Assembly: GCA_020217035.1 (NCBI GenBank)
Contig: JAIWOG010000334.1
Span: 1-8,775, forward strand
DNA from: Magnetospirillum sp.
Lineage (GTDB): Bacteria; Pseudomonadota; Alphaproteobacteria; Rhodospirillales; Magnetospirillaceae
Direction of reading: 5' to 3'
DNA length: 8,775 bases
How positions within the stretch are numbered: position 1 is the first letter of the stretch; the number at the start of each line of letters is the position of its first letter. Under the pieces are notes generated by a model that saw nothing but the letters and a program-made list of their open reading frames with translations, had not been told where the DNA came from and made no database searches. Made by a program: the position numbers and the translations under genes. Shown one piece after another: positions 1-6,078 of this stretch.

Positions 1-26
1 TCTTCCGTGAACCTGCTGCGCTTCAT
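1..26 (-). CDS. IS3-family transposase OrfA, N-terminus only
   Basis: The minus strand from position 26 reads MKRSRFTE and then leaves the window. This is the usual opening of IS3-family OrfA proteins, the small helix-turn-helix subunit encoded before the DDE transposase OrfB. An AGGGAG ribosome-binding site lies 8 bases upstream of the ATG. The repeats at 78-130 fit an IS end at the expected distance upstream. Only eight complete codons are visible, so the family call rests on this short match plus context. Whether the IS is intact cannot be judged. Confidence 0.6.
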
Positions 27-77
27 TAGTCCGTCTCCCTGATGGAACGGACTCTACCTCAGAGTGGGGACATTTGC

Positions 78-130
78 GGGGAACAGGTCAGACTCAACCT
101 CTGAACGGGATCAATCAGGGGAACAGGTCA
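78..130. repeat. Two direct copies of GGGGAACAGGTCA
   Basis: GGGGAACAGGTCA occurs at 78-90 and exactly again at 118-130, each followed after four bases by CAA. One copy is probably the terminal inverted repeat of the IS. The second may be an internal transposase-binding copy or the end of an earlier IS insertion. Sequence alone does not decide. Confidence 0.75.
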
Positions 131-170
131 TCATCAATGCCCTGTAGGGCGCTCTGCCGCTGACCGATGA

Positions 171-572
171 CTAAGGAAGGTCGCGCACTGCCCGGTAATG
201 GGGATCGCCCTTCACCTCGTACCGCCCTGCGGGGATGCCGAACGCGGCAACAATCTGGGCGACAAAGGTGGTGCCGCGAAGCCTGCGGTCCGCGTAGATG
301 ATGAAACGGTCCTCGGCGGGCAGGTAGACCACCCGCCCCCTTGGGATGGCCTCGTACCGATGCCATGCCGGGTCCGTGGGTAGGCCGCGCCGTTCCAGCC
401 CCGATGCCCCCAGACGTGCCAGCCCCTCCCAGAATTCGGCGTGTCCGGTGGGATGGGTGCGGCAATCGCCGTAGTCTTCCGCTTGATCAATGGGGGTCTT
501 GTCCGCCAGCAGCACCAAGCTGCCATCCTGGCCGCGACACCCCCAGAAGATGCCGACGCACGGTGCGGCCAT
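171..572 (-). CDS. Conserved-type hypothetical protein, 133 aa
   Basis: This small soluble protein matches no family I can name with certainty. It has no signal peptide or membrane segment. Visible features are an N-terminal hydrophobic strand with GIFWG (residues 7-11), a central YGDCRTHPTGH stretch (34-44), an RGRVVY strand (78-83), an FIIYADRRL segment (90-98) and a C-terminal GDPHYR (122-127). The pattern resembles short hypothetical proteins carried as cargo on alphaproteobacterial integrative elements (recollection, not a search). I chose the ATG at 572 because AGGGGG lies six bases before it; an in-frame ATG at 578 has that motif touching it. The gene ends about 40 bp before the IS repeat, so the IS landed just downstream of its stop. 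Confidence 0.7.
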   Translation of the reverse strand: MAAPCVGIFWGCRGQDGSLVLLADKTPIDQAEDYGDCRTHPTGHAEFWEGLARLGASGLERRGLPTDPAWHRYEAIPRGRVVYLPAEDRFIIYADRRLRGTTFVAQIVAAFGIPAGRYEVKGDPHYRAVRDLP

Positions 573-632
573 GTCCATCCCCCTATGGCGTGTTGGGCGC
601 AGATTGGCACCTGGGCGGGAGACGGTAAAGCG

Positions 633-662
633 CTGCTGGGGGCCAGCGCTGGCCCCCAGCAG
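633..662. repeat. 30-bp perfect palindrome, possible terminator
   Basis: CTGCTGGGGGCCA followed by GCGC and the exact complement TGGCCCCCAGCAG forms a perfect palindrome. It lies 14 bp after the stop codon of the leftward small exported-protein gene. That position suits a transcription terminator, but on the minus strand only a short GCGCTTTACC follows instead of a T-run. A Rho-assisted terminator or a protein-binding palindrome are alternatives. Confidence 0.6.
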
Positions 663-676
663 GTTAGGTCAAGAAC

Positions 677-961
677 CTACTTGTCGCCCTTGTAGCAAGG
701 ATTCTTGACCTCGACCTGACGGACGTAGCCGCCCGCCTCGCCGTCATAGACGGTGCCCGCTTGGGCGGTGGTGAAGGTCTCGGTGACCAGCAGGACGGGC
801 ACGCGGTCGTTGTAGCCGGCGTTGGTGCACTTGCTGGCGGCCACATCGTCGGCGGTGCCGCCGATGGCGGTGGCCTTCTCGAACGGGGTGGCCGCGTGCA
901 GCGAACCGGCGGACAGAATGGCGGTGACGGCAAGGGTGCCGAAAAGGGCGATCTTGTTCAT
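677..961 (-). CDS. Small exported protein of unknown function, 94 aa
   Basis: The protein starts with a typical Sec signal peptide: Asn-Lys, a hydrophobic stretch from about residue 4 to 19, and a probable cleavage site after SLHA (residue 23). The mature part is about 70 residues, polar, and has only two cysteines (45 and 89), which could form one disulfide in the periplasm. The C-terminus is YKGDK. No family is recognised. AGGGG nine bases upstream supports the ATG at 961. The gene is monocistronic, with a palindrome after it and about 190 bp between it and the ardC-like gene behind. A periplasmic or secreted role is inferred from the signal peptide alone. Confidence 0.72.
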   Translation of the reverse strand: MNKIALFGTLAVTAILSAGSLHAATPFEKATAIGGTADDVAASKCTNAGYNDRVPVLLVTETFTTAQAGTVYDGEAGGYVRQVEVKNPCYKGDK

Positions 962-1062
962 GGTCTGATTCCCCTGATGGGTGGTTGCACGCGAAGGTCG
1001 GTGTCGTCATCGCCTTCGCGCCTGAGTTCCCTTCTTCAAATCAGACCCCGAGAAATTAGCAC

Positions 1063-1091
1063 CCAAACGCGCATGGCCATCATGCGTTTGG
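1063..1091. terminator. Imperfect hairpin after the ardC-like gene
   Basis: CCAAACGCGCATG and CATGCGTTTGG pair over 11 bp with a two-base CG bulge and a five-base loop. The hairpin lies about 60 bp beyond the stop of the leftward ardC-like gene. On the minus strand it is followed by GTGCTAATTTC, which is only weakly T-rich. A terminator for ardC is the likeliest role. The rest of 962-1154 shows no gene and must hold the promoter of the exported-protein gene. Confidence 0.4.
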
Positions 1092-1154
1092 CGCAGGTCA
1101 CGTCGAATCAATGGGTTGGAAGCCGCATCGGGACAAAGGCGCGGCATTTCTCGT

Positions 1155-2069
1155 TCATGCGGCCTTGCCCTCGGATACGGCTTCCGACAGTGCCCGCAGG
1201 TAATTGGCGGCGTCGCTGGCCCGTGAGGCTGCGGTGAAGATCGCTCGCTTGTCGTTCCGCAGCACCTTCAGCCAGCTTTCGATGTACTGGGCGTGGTCGC
1301 GGCGCGGTTCCGGGCTGATGCCGAGTTCGGCACACAGGAAGGCCGCGCCAAGCTCCGCGATCAATTCCTCGGCGGCATAGGCTTCGCTGCCGAAGCGGTT
1401 GCGAAGGGCGCGGGCGCATCGGCGTTCATGGCCGGTCCAGTGGGTGAGTTCATGCAGGGCCACGGTATAATAGCCCTCGGCATCGCAGAAACTGCCGGGC
1501 GGAGGAAGGTGGATTTCGTCCCGGCTCGGGATGTAGCAGGCTCGTGGTCCGCCATAATGGATGATGGCCCCGCTGGTGGTAATGAGGTGGTCGGCGGCGG
1601 CGTGGTGCTCGATCTCAGGCAGTGGTGGTGCTGGGCGGGGTTCGTAGCCGTCCACCTGGGCGGCGTTGAACACGAAGGCCGCTCGGGCGACAAAGTGGCC
1701 CCGGCGATGCTGTGCACCGTCGTCCTGGGCGTCGGCGTCACACCCCCCGGCGCTGTCCAGTCGCTTGAAGAAGATCGTCATGGTGCCCTTCTCGCCCGCT
1801 CGCACCTGGGCACCTGCCGCTGCCCATTGCCGATAGGTGGCCCATTCGGCGGTGGGGTGGGCGTTGGCCTGCTGGCTGGCCCATAAGGTGAGGACGTTGA
1901 CGCCCCGATAGGCGTAGCCGCCGACAGGGTTGTGGGGGATGCGGACGGACGCGCCGCCACAAAGGCGCGGGTTCCAGGGCATCCGGTATTCGCCCGCGCC
2001 GGCTTCGATGGCGGCGATGATCTGGTTGGTGACCCGCTGATAAAGGTCGGTCTTGGGTTCGCCGGTCAT
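1155..2069 (-). CDS. ardC: ArdC-like antirestriction protein / zincin metallopeptidase
   Basis: At 304 aa this has the two-part ArdC architecture. The N-terminal single-stranded-DNA-binding domain (about 5-140) has LYQRVTNQII (9-18), PWNPR (31-35), YRGVNVLTLW (54-63) and the GEKGTMTIFF strand (92-101). The C-terminal zincin-like domain (about 150-300) carries the zinc motif HELTH (206-210) in HELTHWTGH, with glutamates in EELIAEL (234-240) as likely further ligands. Known ArdC proteins are carried by plasmids and mobile elements, bind ssDNA and protect incoming DNA from restriction. AGGAGGG just before the ATG at 2069 decides the start; an in-frame ATG at 2108 lacks this. It is divergent from the rep-like gene across a spacer with palindromes, suggesting shared control. 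A family member with another role (for example conjugation-linked) cannot be excluded. Confidence 0.88.
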   Translation of the reverse strand: MTGEPKTDLYQRVTNQIIAAIEAGAGEYRMPWNPRLCGGASVRIPHNPVGGYAYRGVNVLTLWASQQANAHPTAEWATYRQWAAAGAQVRAGEKGTMTIFFKRLDSAGGCDADAQDDGAQHRRGHFVARAAFVFNAAQVDGYEPRPAPPLPEIEHHAAADHLITTSGAIIHYGGPRACYIPSRDEIHLPPPGSFCDAEGYYTVALHELTHWTGHERRCARALRNRFGSEAYAAEELIAELGAAFLCAELGISPEPRRDHAQYIESWLKVLRNDKRAIFTAASRASDAANYLRALSEAVSEGKAA

Positions 2070-2145
2070 TGGCCCCTCCTGAATGTGGAAGGGGCTTCTG
2101 CCGAACAAAGCGGGAATTTACGAGTTTATCGAAGAATCTTGCCTG

Positions 2146-2189
2146 TCGTGCTGCACGAAATGGCTCCAAATCGCCATATTGCATATGGC
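2146..2189. promoter_or_regulatory. Operator-like palindromes between ardC and rep
   Basis: TCGTG-CTG-CACGA (2146-2158) and GCCATAT-TGC-ATATGGC (2173-2189) are perfect hyphenated palindromes, both with the spacer around C/TG. An extra ATGGC half-site lies at 2160-2164, giving alternating ATGGC/GCCAT/ATGGC spaced along the DNA. AAGAATC (2132-2138) and GATTCTT (2195-2201) flank the cluster as a wider inverted repeat. The location between two divergent genes suits a repressor site controlling both. The RepL-like or AlpA-like protein is a candidate binder (inference). Confidence 0.5.
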
Positions 2190-2220
2190 ACATCGATTCT
2201 TGATCCGACCACGCCGATTC

Positions 2221-2253
2221 ACCCGTTCCCGGATTTCCGGGAGGCGGGTTTTT
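2221..2253 (+). terminator. Terminator-like hairpin in the rep leader
   Basis: ACCCG and CGGGT form the outer stem and CCCGGA with TCCGGG the inner stem, and five T residues (2249-2253) follow immediately on the plus strand. This has the form of an intrinsic terminator. No plus-strand gene ends upstream of it: the sequence there is the ardC start and the shared spacer. It therefore sits between any rep promoter and the rep ATG at 2331, which fits attenuation of rep expression. Confidence 0.55.
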
Positions 2254-2330
2254 GGTGTGTCGTGGTGCCAGCCCTTCCGAAACAGCCAACATGACGTCGG
2301 CCCTCTCCTGGGCCGGTACGGAGACTTACC

Positions 2331-3326
2331 ATGACCTCAGAAGAACGCGCACGCCTGTTGCTGGAACGGGCGGACCTGGGTATCGGCCCGAACGTCACCC
2401 GCAAGACCTTTCCTCGGATATTGGGCGATGGTCCCTATGCCACCCTTTGGCGTGCTTCGGTCGGGGCGACCTACGACGATTTCATGAAGCATGAGCATCA
2501 GTTGGCGAAGGAGCGTGAACCGGGAATTTGCGTCTTCAAGAAGCGGGCACGCCGGAAGTTGGGCAAACCCGATCCCGGCTACAAGATGGTGCTGCGGGAA
2601 ACGTCGCTGGATGAGGCGCTGCCCCGCCACATGACAAAGGAGCAATTCGCCGAGTTGTACGCCGCAACCTCGTTCGCCAATACCCAGGGCCGCTTGCTCA
2701 ATGCCCATCTGCCGATCACCTGGGGATGTTTGGGGTACATGGACCATGAGGACGCTGCCAAGGCCCTGGTGCGGTTTACGAAGTGCCTGCGGGAGTGGTG
2801 CTGGGAGAACGGCTTTGTGGCGATTTACGTCTATGCGCATGAATGCGGGGATACGGTCGGCCTGCACACCCATTTCCTGACCGCAATCCCGGATAGGTAT
2901 TTGCGGGATTTCAAGCGGTGGGCGTTGCGATGCCTTGCCGGGATATCCAGGATAAAGCCGATGCCGGAAGAAGCGTGCAAGCCGGTGCTGCGGGCAGGGC
3001 AAAGCGTGTACGCGCAATGGGCGCTGCTCCACTACGCCTGCAAGGGGATCAATCCCTATACCACCATCCGACAAAGCGCCGGGGAAGCCGTCTTTATGCG
3101 CGATCTGCTGGGGTGCGACTACGAGGACCCTGGCGAGGTCCGCTGCAAGAAGCGGTGCGGCACATCCACGAATATCGGCGCGGCGGCGCGGAAGAAAGCT
3201 GGGTTTCGTTCACTGCTGGATCAGGGCGTTGCCCATTATGACCGTCTCATTGCGGGCGTGGAGTTCCGGGAATGGCAGCGCCAGCAGGACCATGAGGGGC
3301 TGCATCGCATGTTAATGGACCTGTAG
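2331..3326 (+). CDS. HUH-type rolling-circle replication initiator-like protein
   Basis: This 331-aa protein has the motif order of single-tyrosine HUH endonucleases. A first strand ITWGCLG (129-135) fits motif 1. A long helix follows, then strand FVAIYVYAHECG and the metal-binding HTH of GLHTHFL (177-183, His179 and His181). Last comes HYACKG (234-239), where Tyr235 is the candidate nicking residue and Lys238 completes a YxxK motif. Such enzymes nick one strand at an origin and stay covalently bound through tyrosine, in plasmid or phage rolling-circle replication and in conjugal transfer. The middle HUH residue is Thr rather than hydrophobic, so the assignment is by pattern, not a family match. 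The basic, Cys-containing segment 271-295 may bind DNA. GGAG eight bases before the ATG supports the start. It is divergent from ardC and convergent with the RepL-like gene. A relaxase-type role is the main alternative. Confidence 0.62.
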   Translation: MTSEERARLLLERADLGIGPNVTRKTFPRILGDGPYATLWRASVGATYDDFMKHEHQLAKEREPGICVFKKRARRKLGKPDPGYKMVLRETSLDEALPRHMTKEQFAELYAATSFANTQGRLLNAHLPITWGCLGYMDHEDAAKALVRFTKCLREWCWENGFVAIYVYAHECGDTVGLHTHFLTAIPDRYLRDFKRWALRCLAGISRIKPMPEEACKPVLRAGQSVYAQWALLHYACKGINPYTTIRQSAGEAVFMRDLLGCDYEDPGEVRCKKRCGTSTNIGAAARKKAGFRSLLDQGVAHYDRLIAGVEFREWQRQQDHEGLHRMLMDL

Positions 3327-3332
3327 GATCGG

Positions 3333-3383
3333 GAAACCTGCACTTTCGTCGGTGCTGGGTACGCTGGACAAAGTGCAGGTTTC
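3333..3383. repeat. 14-bp perfect inverted repeat with 23-nt loop
   Basis: GAAACCTGCACTTT (3333-3346) is exactly complementary to AAAGTGCAGGTTTC (3370-3383). It fills the 80-bp gap between the converging rep-like and RepL-like genes. No T-run follows on either strand, and the 23-nt loop is long for a terminator. It could be a bidirectional transcription barrier, or an origin hairpin recognised by the HUH protein encoded just upstream. Confidence 0.7.
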
Positions 3384-3406
3384 GGCTCTTGGGTAACGCC
3401 AATTCC

Positions 3407-3835
3407 TTAGCGTTTGCGGTGACTTAGGGTGGCCTCCTTGGCCGAACGGATGACTAAGGAATCGGCGTCGAGAGGGGCCGTGGTGCGCAGATGAACATCG
3501 CGGATGTCGGGTCGGCCTTTCCAGGCGACGTGGGGATTGATGGCTATCTTGTCGATGACGTTCCACCCCTTCGGGTGCTCGATGAGGATGCCCAAGGCGT
3601 GAAGCCGATTCAGCGCGTCAAAAACGGCGTCCTCGGTGATGCCGAGGTCGTTCGCCAGCTTTCGGTGTTGCAGGCGAATAACCCCGTCGTTCTGCGTCAG
3701 TTCGCACAGGGCTTCGGTGAACACGGCGTAAGCGGTGGCGGGGTCGGGCAATTGCCAGATGAGGCGGTTGGCGATCCGCGTCTGGGCGCGGTAGCACACG
3801 AAGAAATAGCTTTCCTCGGGGATGGACGATTTCAT
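3407..3835 (-). CDS. Winged-helix DNA-binding protein, RepL-like
   Basis: The protein has 142 residues. Residues 33-50 form a helix. A helix-turn-helix follows in HRKLANDLGITEDAVFDALN (57-76), then a recognition-helix tail LHALGILIE, a beta wing with GWNVI (90-94), and NPHVAWKG (100-107). An INP-hydrophobic-KG ending right after the wing is characteristic of RepL-type plasmid initiators; these and related winged-helix proteins bind iterated origin sites. The tail from 110 is basic and probably flexible. AGGGAG seven bases before the ATG at 3835 supports the start. TATAAA on the minus strand (3930-3925) is a possible -10 element about 90 bp upstream. It converges with the HUH gene. It could equally be a transcriptional repressor of the element. 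Confidence 0.65.
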   Translation of the reverse strand: MKSSIPEESYFFVCYRAQTRIANRLIWQLPDPATAYAVFTEALCELTQNDGVIRLQHRKLANDLGITEDAVFDALNRLHALGILIEHPKGWNVIDKIAINPHVAWKGRPDIRDVHLRTTAPLDADSLVIRSAKEATLSHRKR

Positions 3836-3864
3836 GGATTTTCTCCCTGAAGGCAGTTCATGGT

Positions 3865-3885
3865 GGGAAGGGGAAAGGGATGGGG
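3865..3885 (+). other. Four-run G tract, potential G-quadruplex
   Basis: Runs of 3, 4, 3 and 4 G are separated by AA, AAA and AT on the plus strand, meeting the usual four-run, short-loop rule for quadruplex formation. A further GGGGAT (3911-3916) and GTGGG lie just to the right. It sits in the leader of the RepL-like gene, so the G-rich strand is the template for that mRNA. A role in replication or expression is speculative. Confidence 0.5.
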
Positions 3886-4004
3886 ATTTGCTGATTTCTG
3901 TGGGTATTGTGGGGATGATGACAGTTTATATGCGTCGGTTGCCGGGGCTGCTTTCAGGACCGAGCACGTCCGCATCCGAATAGCCCCGTTGCAAGTTTGC
4001 ATAG

Positions 4005-4036
4005 AAAAGGCGGCTCCCCTGTCGCAGGGAGCCGCC
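4005..4036 (-). terminator. Intrinsic terminator downstream of alpA
   Basis: On the minus strand GGCGGCTCCC pairs with GGGAGCCGCC (10 bp, continuing past a one-base bulge) and TTTTCT follows directly. It lies 21 bp beyond the stop codon of the AlpA-like gene. This is a textbook Rho-independent terminator for leftward transcription, and it separates the int-alpA unit from the RepL-like gene. Confidence 0.85.
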
Positions 4037-4057
4037 ATGTTGCCGGGCACCTGAAGT

Positions 4058-4261
4058 TCAGGCGCGTTGAGCGGGGAGCGCGTTGAGCCAGCGTTCGGCC
4101 TCGACCATCGGGATGAAGGTGCGGCGACCGAATTTCCTGGCGATCAACCGGCCCGCCTTCATCTCAGCGTAAGCCGCCGTGCGCCCGATCCCGGCCCACC
4201 GGCAAAAGTCGTTGACCGAGAATGCGCCCGGCGTCGTCTTGCTGTTCGTGTTGCTGTCCAT
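4058..4261 (-). CDS. alpA: AlpA/excisionase-type DNA-binding regulator, 67 aa
   Basis: This short protein is essentially one MerR/AlpA-like winged helix-turn-helix. FSVNDFCRWAGIGRTAAYAEM (about 14-34) is the helix-turn-helix, followed by GRLIARKFGRRTFIPM (37-52) as wing and the AERWLNALP helix (55-63). Proteins of this kind activate or direct excision of P4-like integrative elements and often regulate the adjacent integrase. It lies 78 bp downstream of int on the same strand and is closed by a strong terminator, so int and alpA may be cotranscribed. The upstream GAAAG is a weak ribosome-binding site. The 67-aa length is normal for the family. Confidence 0.85.
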   Translation of the reverse strand: MDSNTNSKTTPGAFSVNDFCRWAGIGRTAAYAEMKAGRLIARKFGRRTFIPMVEAERWLNALPAQRA

Positions 4262-4339
4262 CTTTCGGCCCTGCCGTCGAGTTGCTGATGGCAGATATAG
4301 GCCGGTGGCGCGGGGGGCTTTATTCGGGCGTGTTCGCAG

Positions 4340-5602
4340 CTATTTGGCCGCTGCCGCCTTGCCCCGCCCGATGGGAACAACGTCGCCGTTTCGGTTCTCG
4401 ATGGCGCAATACTGCGCCCAATCCTCCATCAGCAGGCTGCGCTTCTCGATCAGATCGCCGCGCCGGTAGGCCGCCTCGACCTTGTTTTTGACGATATGGG
4501 CCAAGGCCATCTCGGCAACCTCGTTGGGATAATGGGTCTGCTCCGAGGCCCAATCGCGGAAGGTGCTGCGGAAGCCGTGGGGGGTGATGCGCTCGCCGTT
4601 GCGGTCGGAGAACGGCATATCCTTGAGCAATTCGAGGAACGCCATGTTCGACAACGGCTTCTTCGGGTTCACTCCGGGAAAGATGAACTCGGACGGAGCG
4701 CCCTCCTTCACGGAGTCCAGCACGGCGAGGGCGGCAGTGGACAAAGGAACGCGGTGTTCCCGTTTCATCTTCATGCGCTCGGCGGGAACGGTCCAAATCT
4801 TCCGTTCCCAGTCGATCTCATCCCATCGCGCACCGGCGACTTCGCCCGTGCGCAAGGCGGTCAGGATCAGAAATTCCAAGCCACGGGCGCTGATCCCGCT
4901 CCGCTTCCGCAGGGCCGCCATGAACTGCCCCATGCTGTCATAGGGAAGGGCGGGATGGTGTCTGACCTTCTGAATCTTTGACGGGGACACCAGCAGCTTG
5001 TCGAGATGGCCCTTCCACCGGGCGGGGTTCTCCCCTCGCCGATAGCCGCGAGCCGTGGCCCAATCAAGGATGTTTTCGATCCGGCTCCGCACGCGGGTGG
5101 CCGTCTCGTTCTTGGTGTGCCAAATCGGTTCCAGCGCCTTGAGGACAAGGCCGGTCTCGATGCTGTTTACCGGAAGGTCGCCAAGGGTCGGGTGAACATA
5201 GGTGGCGAGGGTGTTTTGCCACTGGTCGGCGTGCTTGCCGCTTTTCCATCCTGAACGATGGGCCGTGATAAACGCATCGGCACATTCCCGGAAACGGATG
5301 GTCCTGGCCGATTCCAGCTTGGCGGCGAGAAGCTGCGCCTCGCGCACCTTGAGCGGGTCACTGCCATCATGCTTCAGCTTGCGGAACTCGGCGGCCTTCG
5401 CCCGTGCCTCGGCCAAGGATATGGTGTGGACGGGGCCAAGGCCCATATCGTGTCTGCTGCCGTCCAGCATGTAGCGGAAAATCCACGACTTGGCCCCGGT
5501 CGGGCCAACGCGAAGATAAAGGCCGCCGCCATCGGCGTAATAGCCGGGCTTTGCTTCCTTCGTCACCTTCATGGCGCTCAACTGCCCGATTTTCCGCACC
5601 AT
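4340..5602 (-). CDS. int: P4-type site-specific tyrosine recombinase (integrase)
   Basis: The 420-aa length is normal for P4-type integrases. Residues 1-90 hold the N-terminal arm-binding domain (DGGGLYLRV, 24-32; GLGPVHTISLAEAR, 54-67). About 100-185 is the SAM-like core-binding domain. The catalytic domain contains Arg251 in TALRTGEV, His342 and Arg345 in HGFRSTFRDW, His369 in ALAHIV, and the nucleophile Tyr379 in AAYRRGD. All canonical residues are present, so the enzyme looks active. It would integrate and excise the element, commonly at the 3' end of a tRNA gene. GGGAGGGGG four bases before the ATG at 5602 supports the start. The gene points away from the candidate att sequence at 5785, as expected when att lies behind the int promoter. 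Confidence 0.95.
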   Translation of the reverse strand: MVRKIGQLSAMKVTKEAKPGYYADGGGLYLRVGPTGAKSWIFRYMLDGSRHDMGLGPVHTISLAEARAKAAEFRKLKHDGSDPLKVREAQLLAAKLESARTIRFRECADAFITAHRSGWKSGKHADQWQNTLATYVHPTLGDLPVNSIETGLVLKALEPIWHTKNETATRVRSRIENILDWATARGYRRGENPARWKGHLDKLLVSPSKIQKVRHHPALPYDSMGQFMAALRKRSGISARGLEFLILTALRTGEVAGARWDEIDWERKIWTVPAERMKMKREHRVPLSTAALAVLDSVKEGAPSEFIFPGVNPKKPLSNMAFLELLKDMPFSDRNGERITPHGFRSTFRDWASEQTHYPNEVAEMALAHIVKNKVEAAYRRGDLIEKRSLLMEDWAQYCAIENRNGDVVPIGRGKAAAAK

Positions 5603-6078
5603 GACACCCCCTCCCGACCAAAAAAGAACAAATTAGCAACTATGTCCCATCATTTGAACCATCAATTTAGTCTGAATTGTACCGATCAGGAGCGAACACG
5701 TCCACCCAAACCGGGGCTGTGATGCCTGGGAATCCTTGGGTTCATCGAACTCGACCGATCATCGGCGATCAAGCCTGAGGCGGACTCTCCCTCCGCCATT
5801 CTCCCTATACCCCTGAAAATCCAATGATTTCGCCCACTTAGGCGGGGTCGGCTTTTGCGTCCCCCACACGCTTCCCCCACACACATACCTTCCTCGAAAA
5901 ACGACAGATGGATGCCCCACCATTTTTTCAGCGGGGCACCCGGTCGTGGATGGCGGGCGCACCCACCAGACCACGGTTTTACCATTGACCTGAAATCTCA
6001 GGGCTAAGGGCCTTGGGACGCTCCCACCGTCCCAATAGGGCACACCCTCAATGGGCAACGGTGGGGCATCACAGGGGA
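5603..6078. other. Intergenic region upstream of int; no convincing gene
   Basis: The part next to int (5620-5690) is AT-rich compared with the surroundings. It holds a hyphenated palindrome CAATT-N7-AATTG (5663-5679), and another, CCGAT-C-ATCGG, lies at 5755-5765; both are candidate sites for integrase arm or AlpA binding and for the int promoter. A tRNA-Ser-like 3' end is at 5785-5798. Open frames on the minus strand (to 6082 and 5985) lack ribosome-binding sites and the third-position GC bias of neighbouring genes, so they are not called. Confidence 0.55.
5785..5798 (+). other. Candidate attachment-site remnant (tRNA-Ser 3' end)
   Basis: CTCTCCCTCCGCCA matches the acceptor-stem 3' strand plus GCCA discriminator/CCA end found in many bacterial tRNA-Ser genes. 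The T-arm expected immediately before it is absent, so only the 3' tip is present. This is what one half of a tRNA-targeted att duplication looks like, about 180 bp behind the integrase start. The match is short and could be chance. An intact tRNA-Ser would have to exist at the other end of the element. Confidence 0.4.

Larger units (their letters stand above)
1..130 (-). mobile_element. End of an IS3-like insertion sequence (partial)
   Basis: On the minus strand the order is TGACCTGTTCCCC, a 40-bp step to a second copy of the same 13-mer, about 50 bp of leader, then the orfA start. IS3-family ends typically begin with TG and lie within about 100 bp of orfA, so the boundary is at 90 or at 130. 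AGTCCGT (28-34) and ACGGACT (47-53) form a hairpin whose loop contains most of the orfA ribosome-binding site. Such hairpins are known in IS leaders as protection against read-through expression. The opposite end and the target duplication are outside the window. Confidence 0.6.

Noticed and set aside
1293..1886. Long plus-strand open frame opposite the ardC-like gene
   Set aside because: It is the antisense shadow of a clearly homologous protein with an HExxH motif and has no ribosome-binding site of its own.
2337..3074. 245-codon minus-strand frame opposite the HUH-like gene
   Set aside because: The plus-strand gene has a good ribosome-binding site and coherent motifs; the antisense frame has neither.
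166..3461. The 13-mer GATGACTAAGGAA at both 166-178 and 3449-3461
   Set aside because: One copy spans a stop codon and the other is inside a coding region; no extended similarity surrounds them, so chance or trivial homology is likelier than a functional repeat.
3832..4050. Minus-strand frame whose TGA overlaps the RepL-like ATG
   Set aside because: It runs through the alpA terminator, and the inner nine-codon version starting at 3861 has no ribosome-binding site; the overlap is probably chance.
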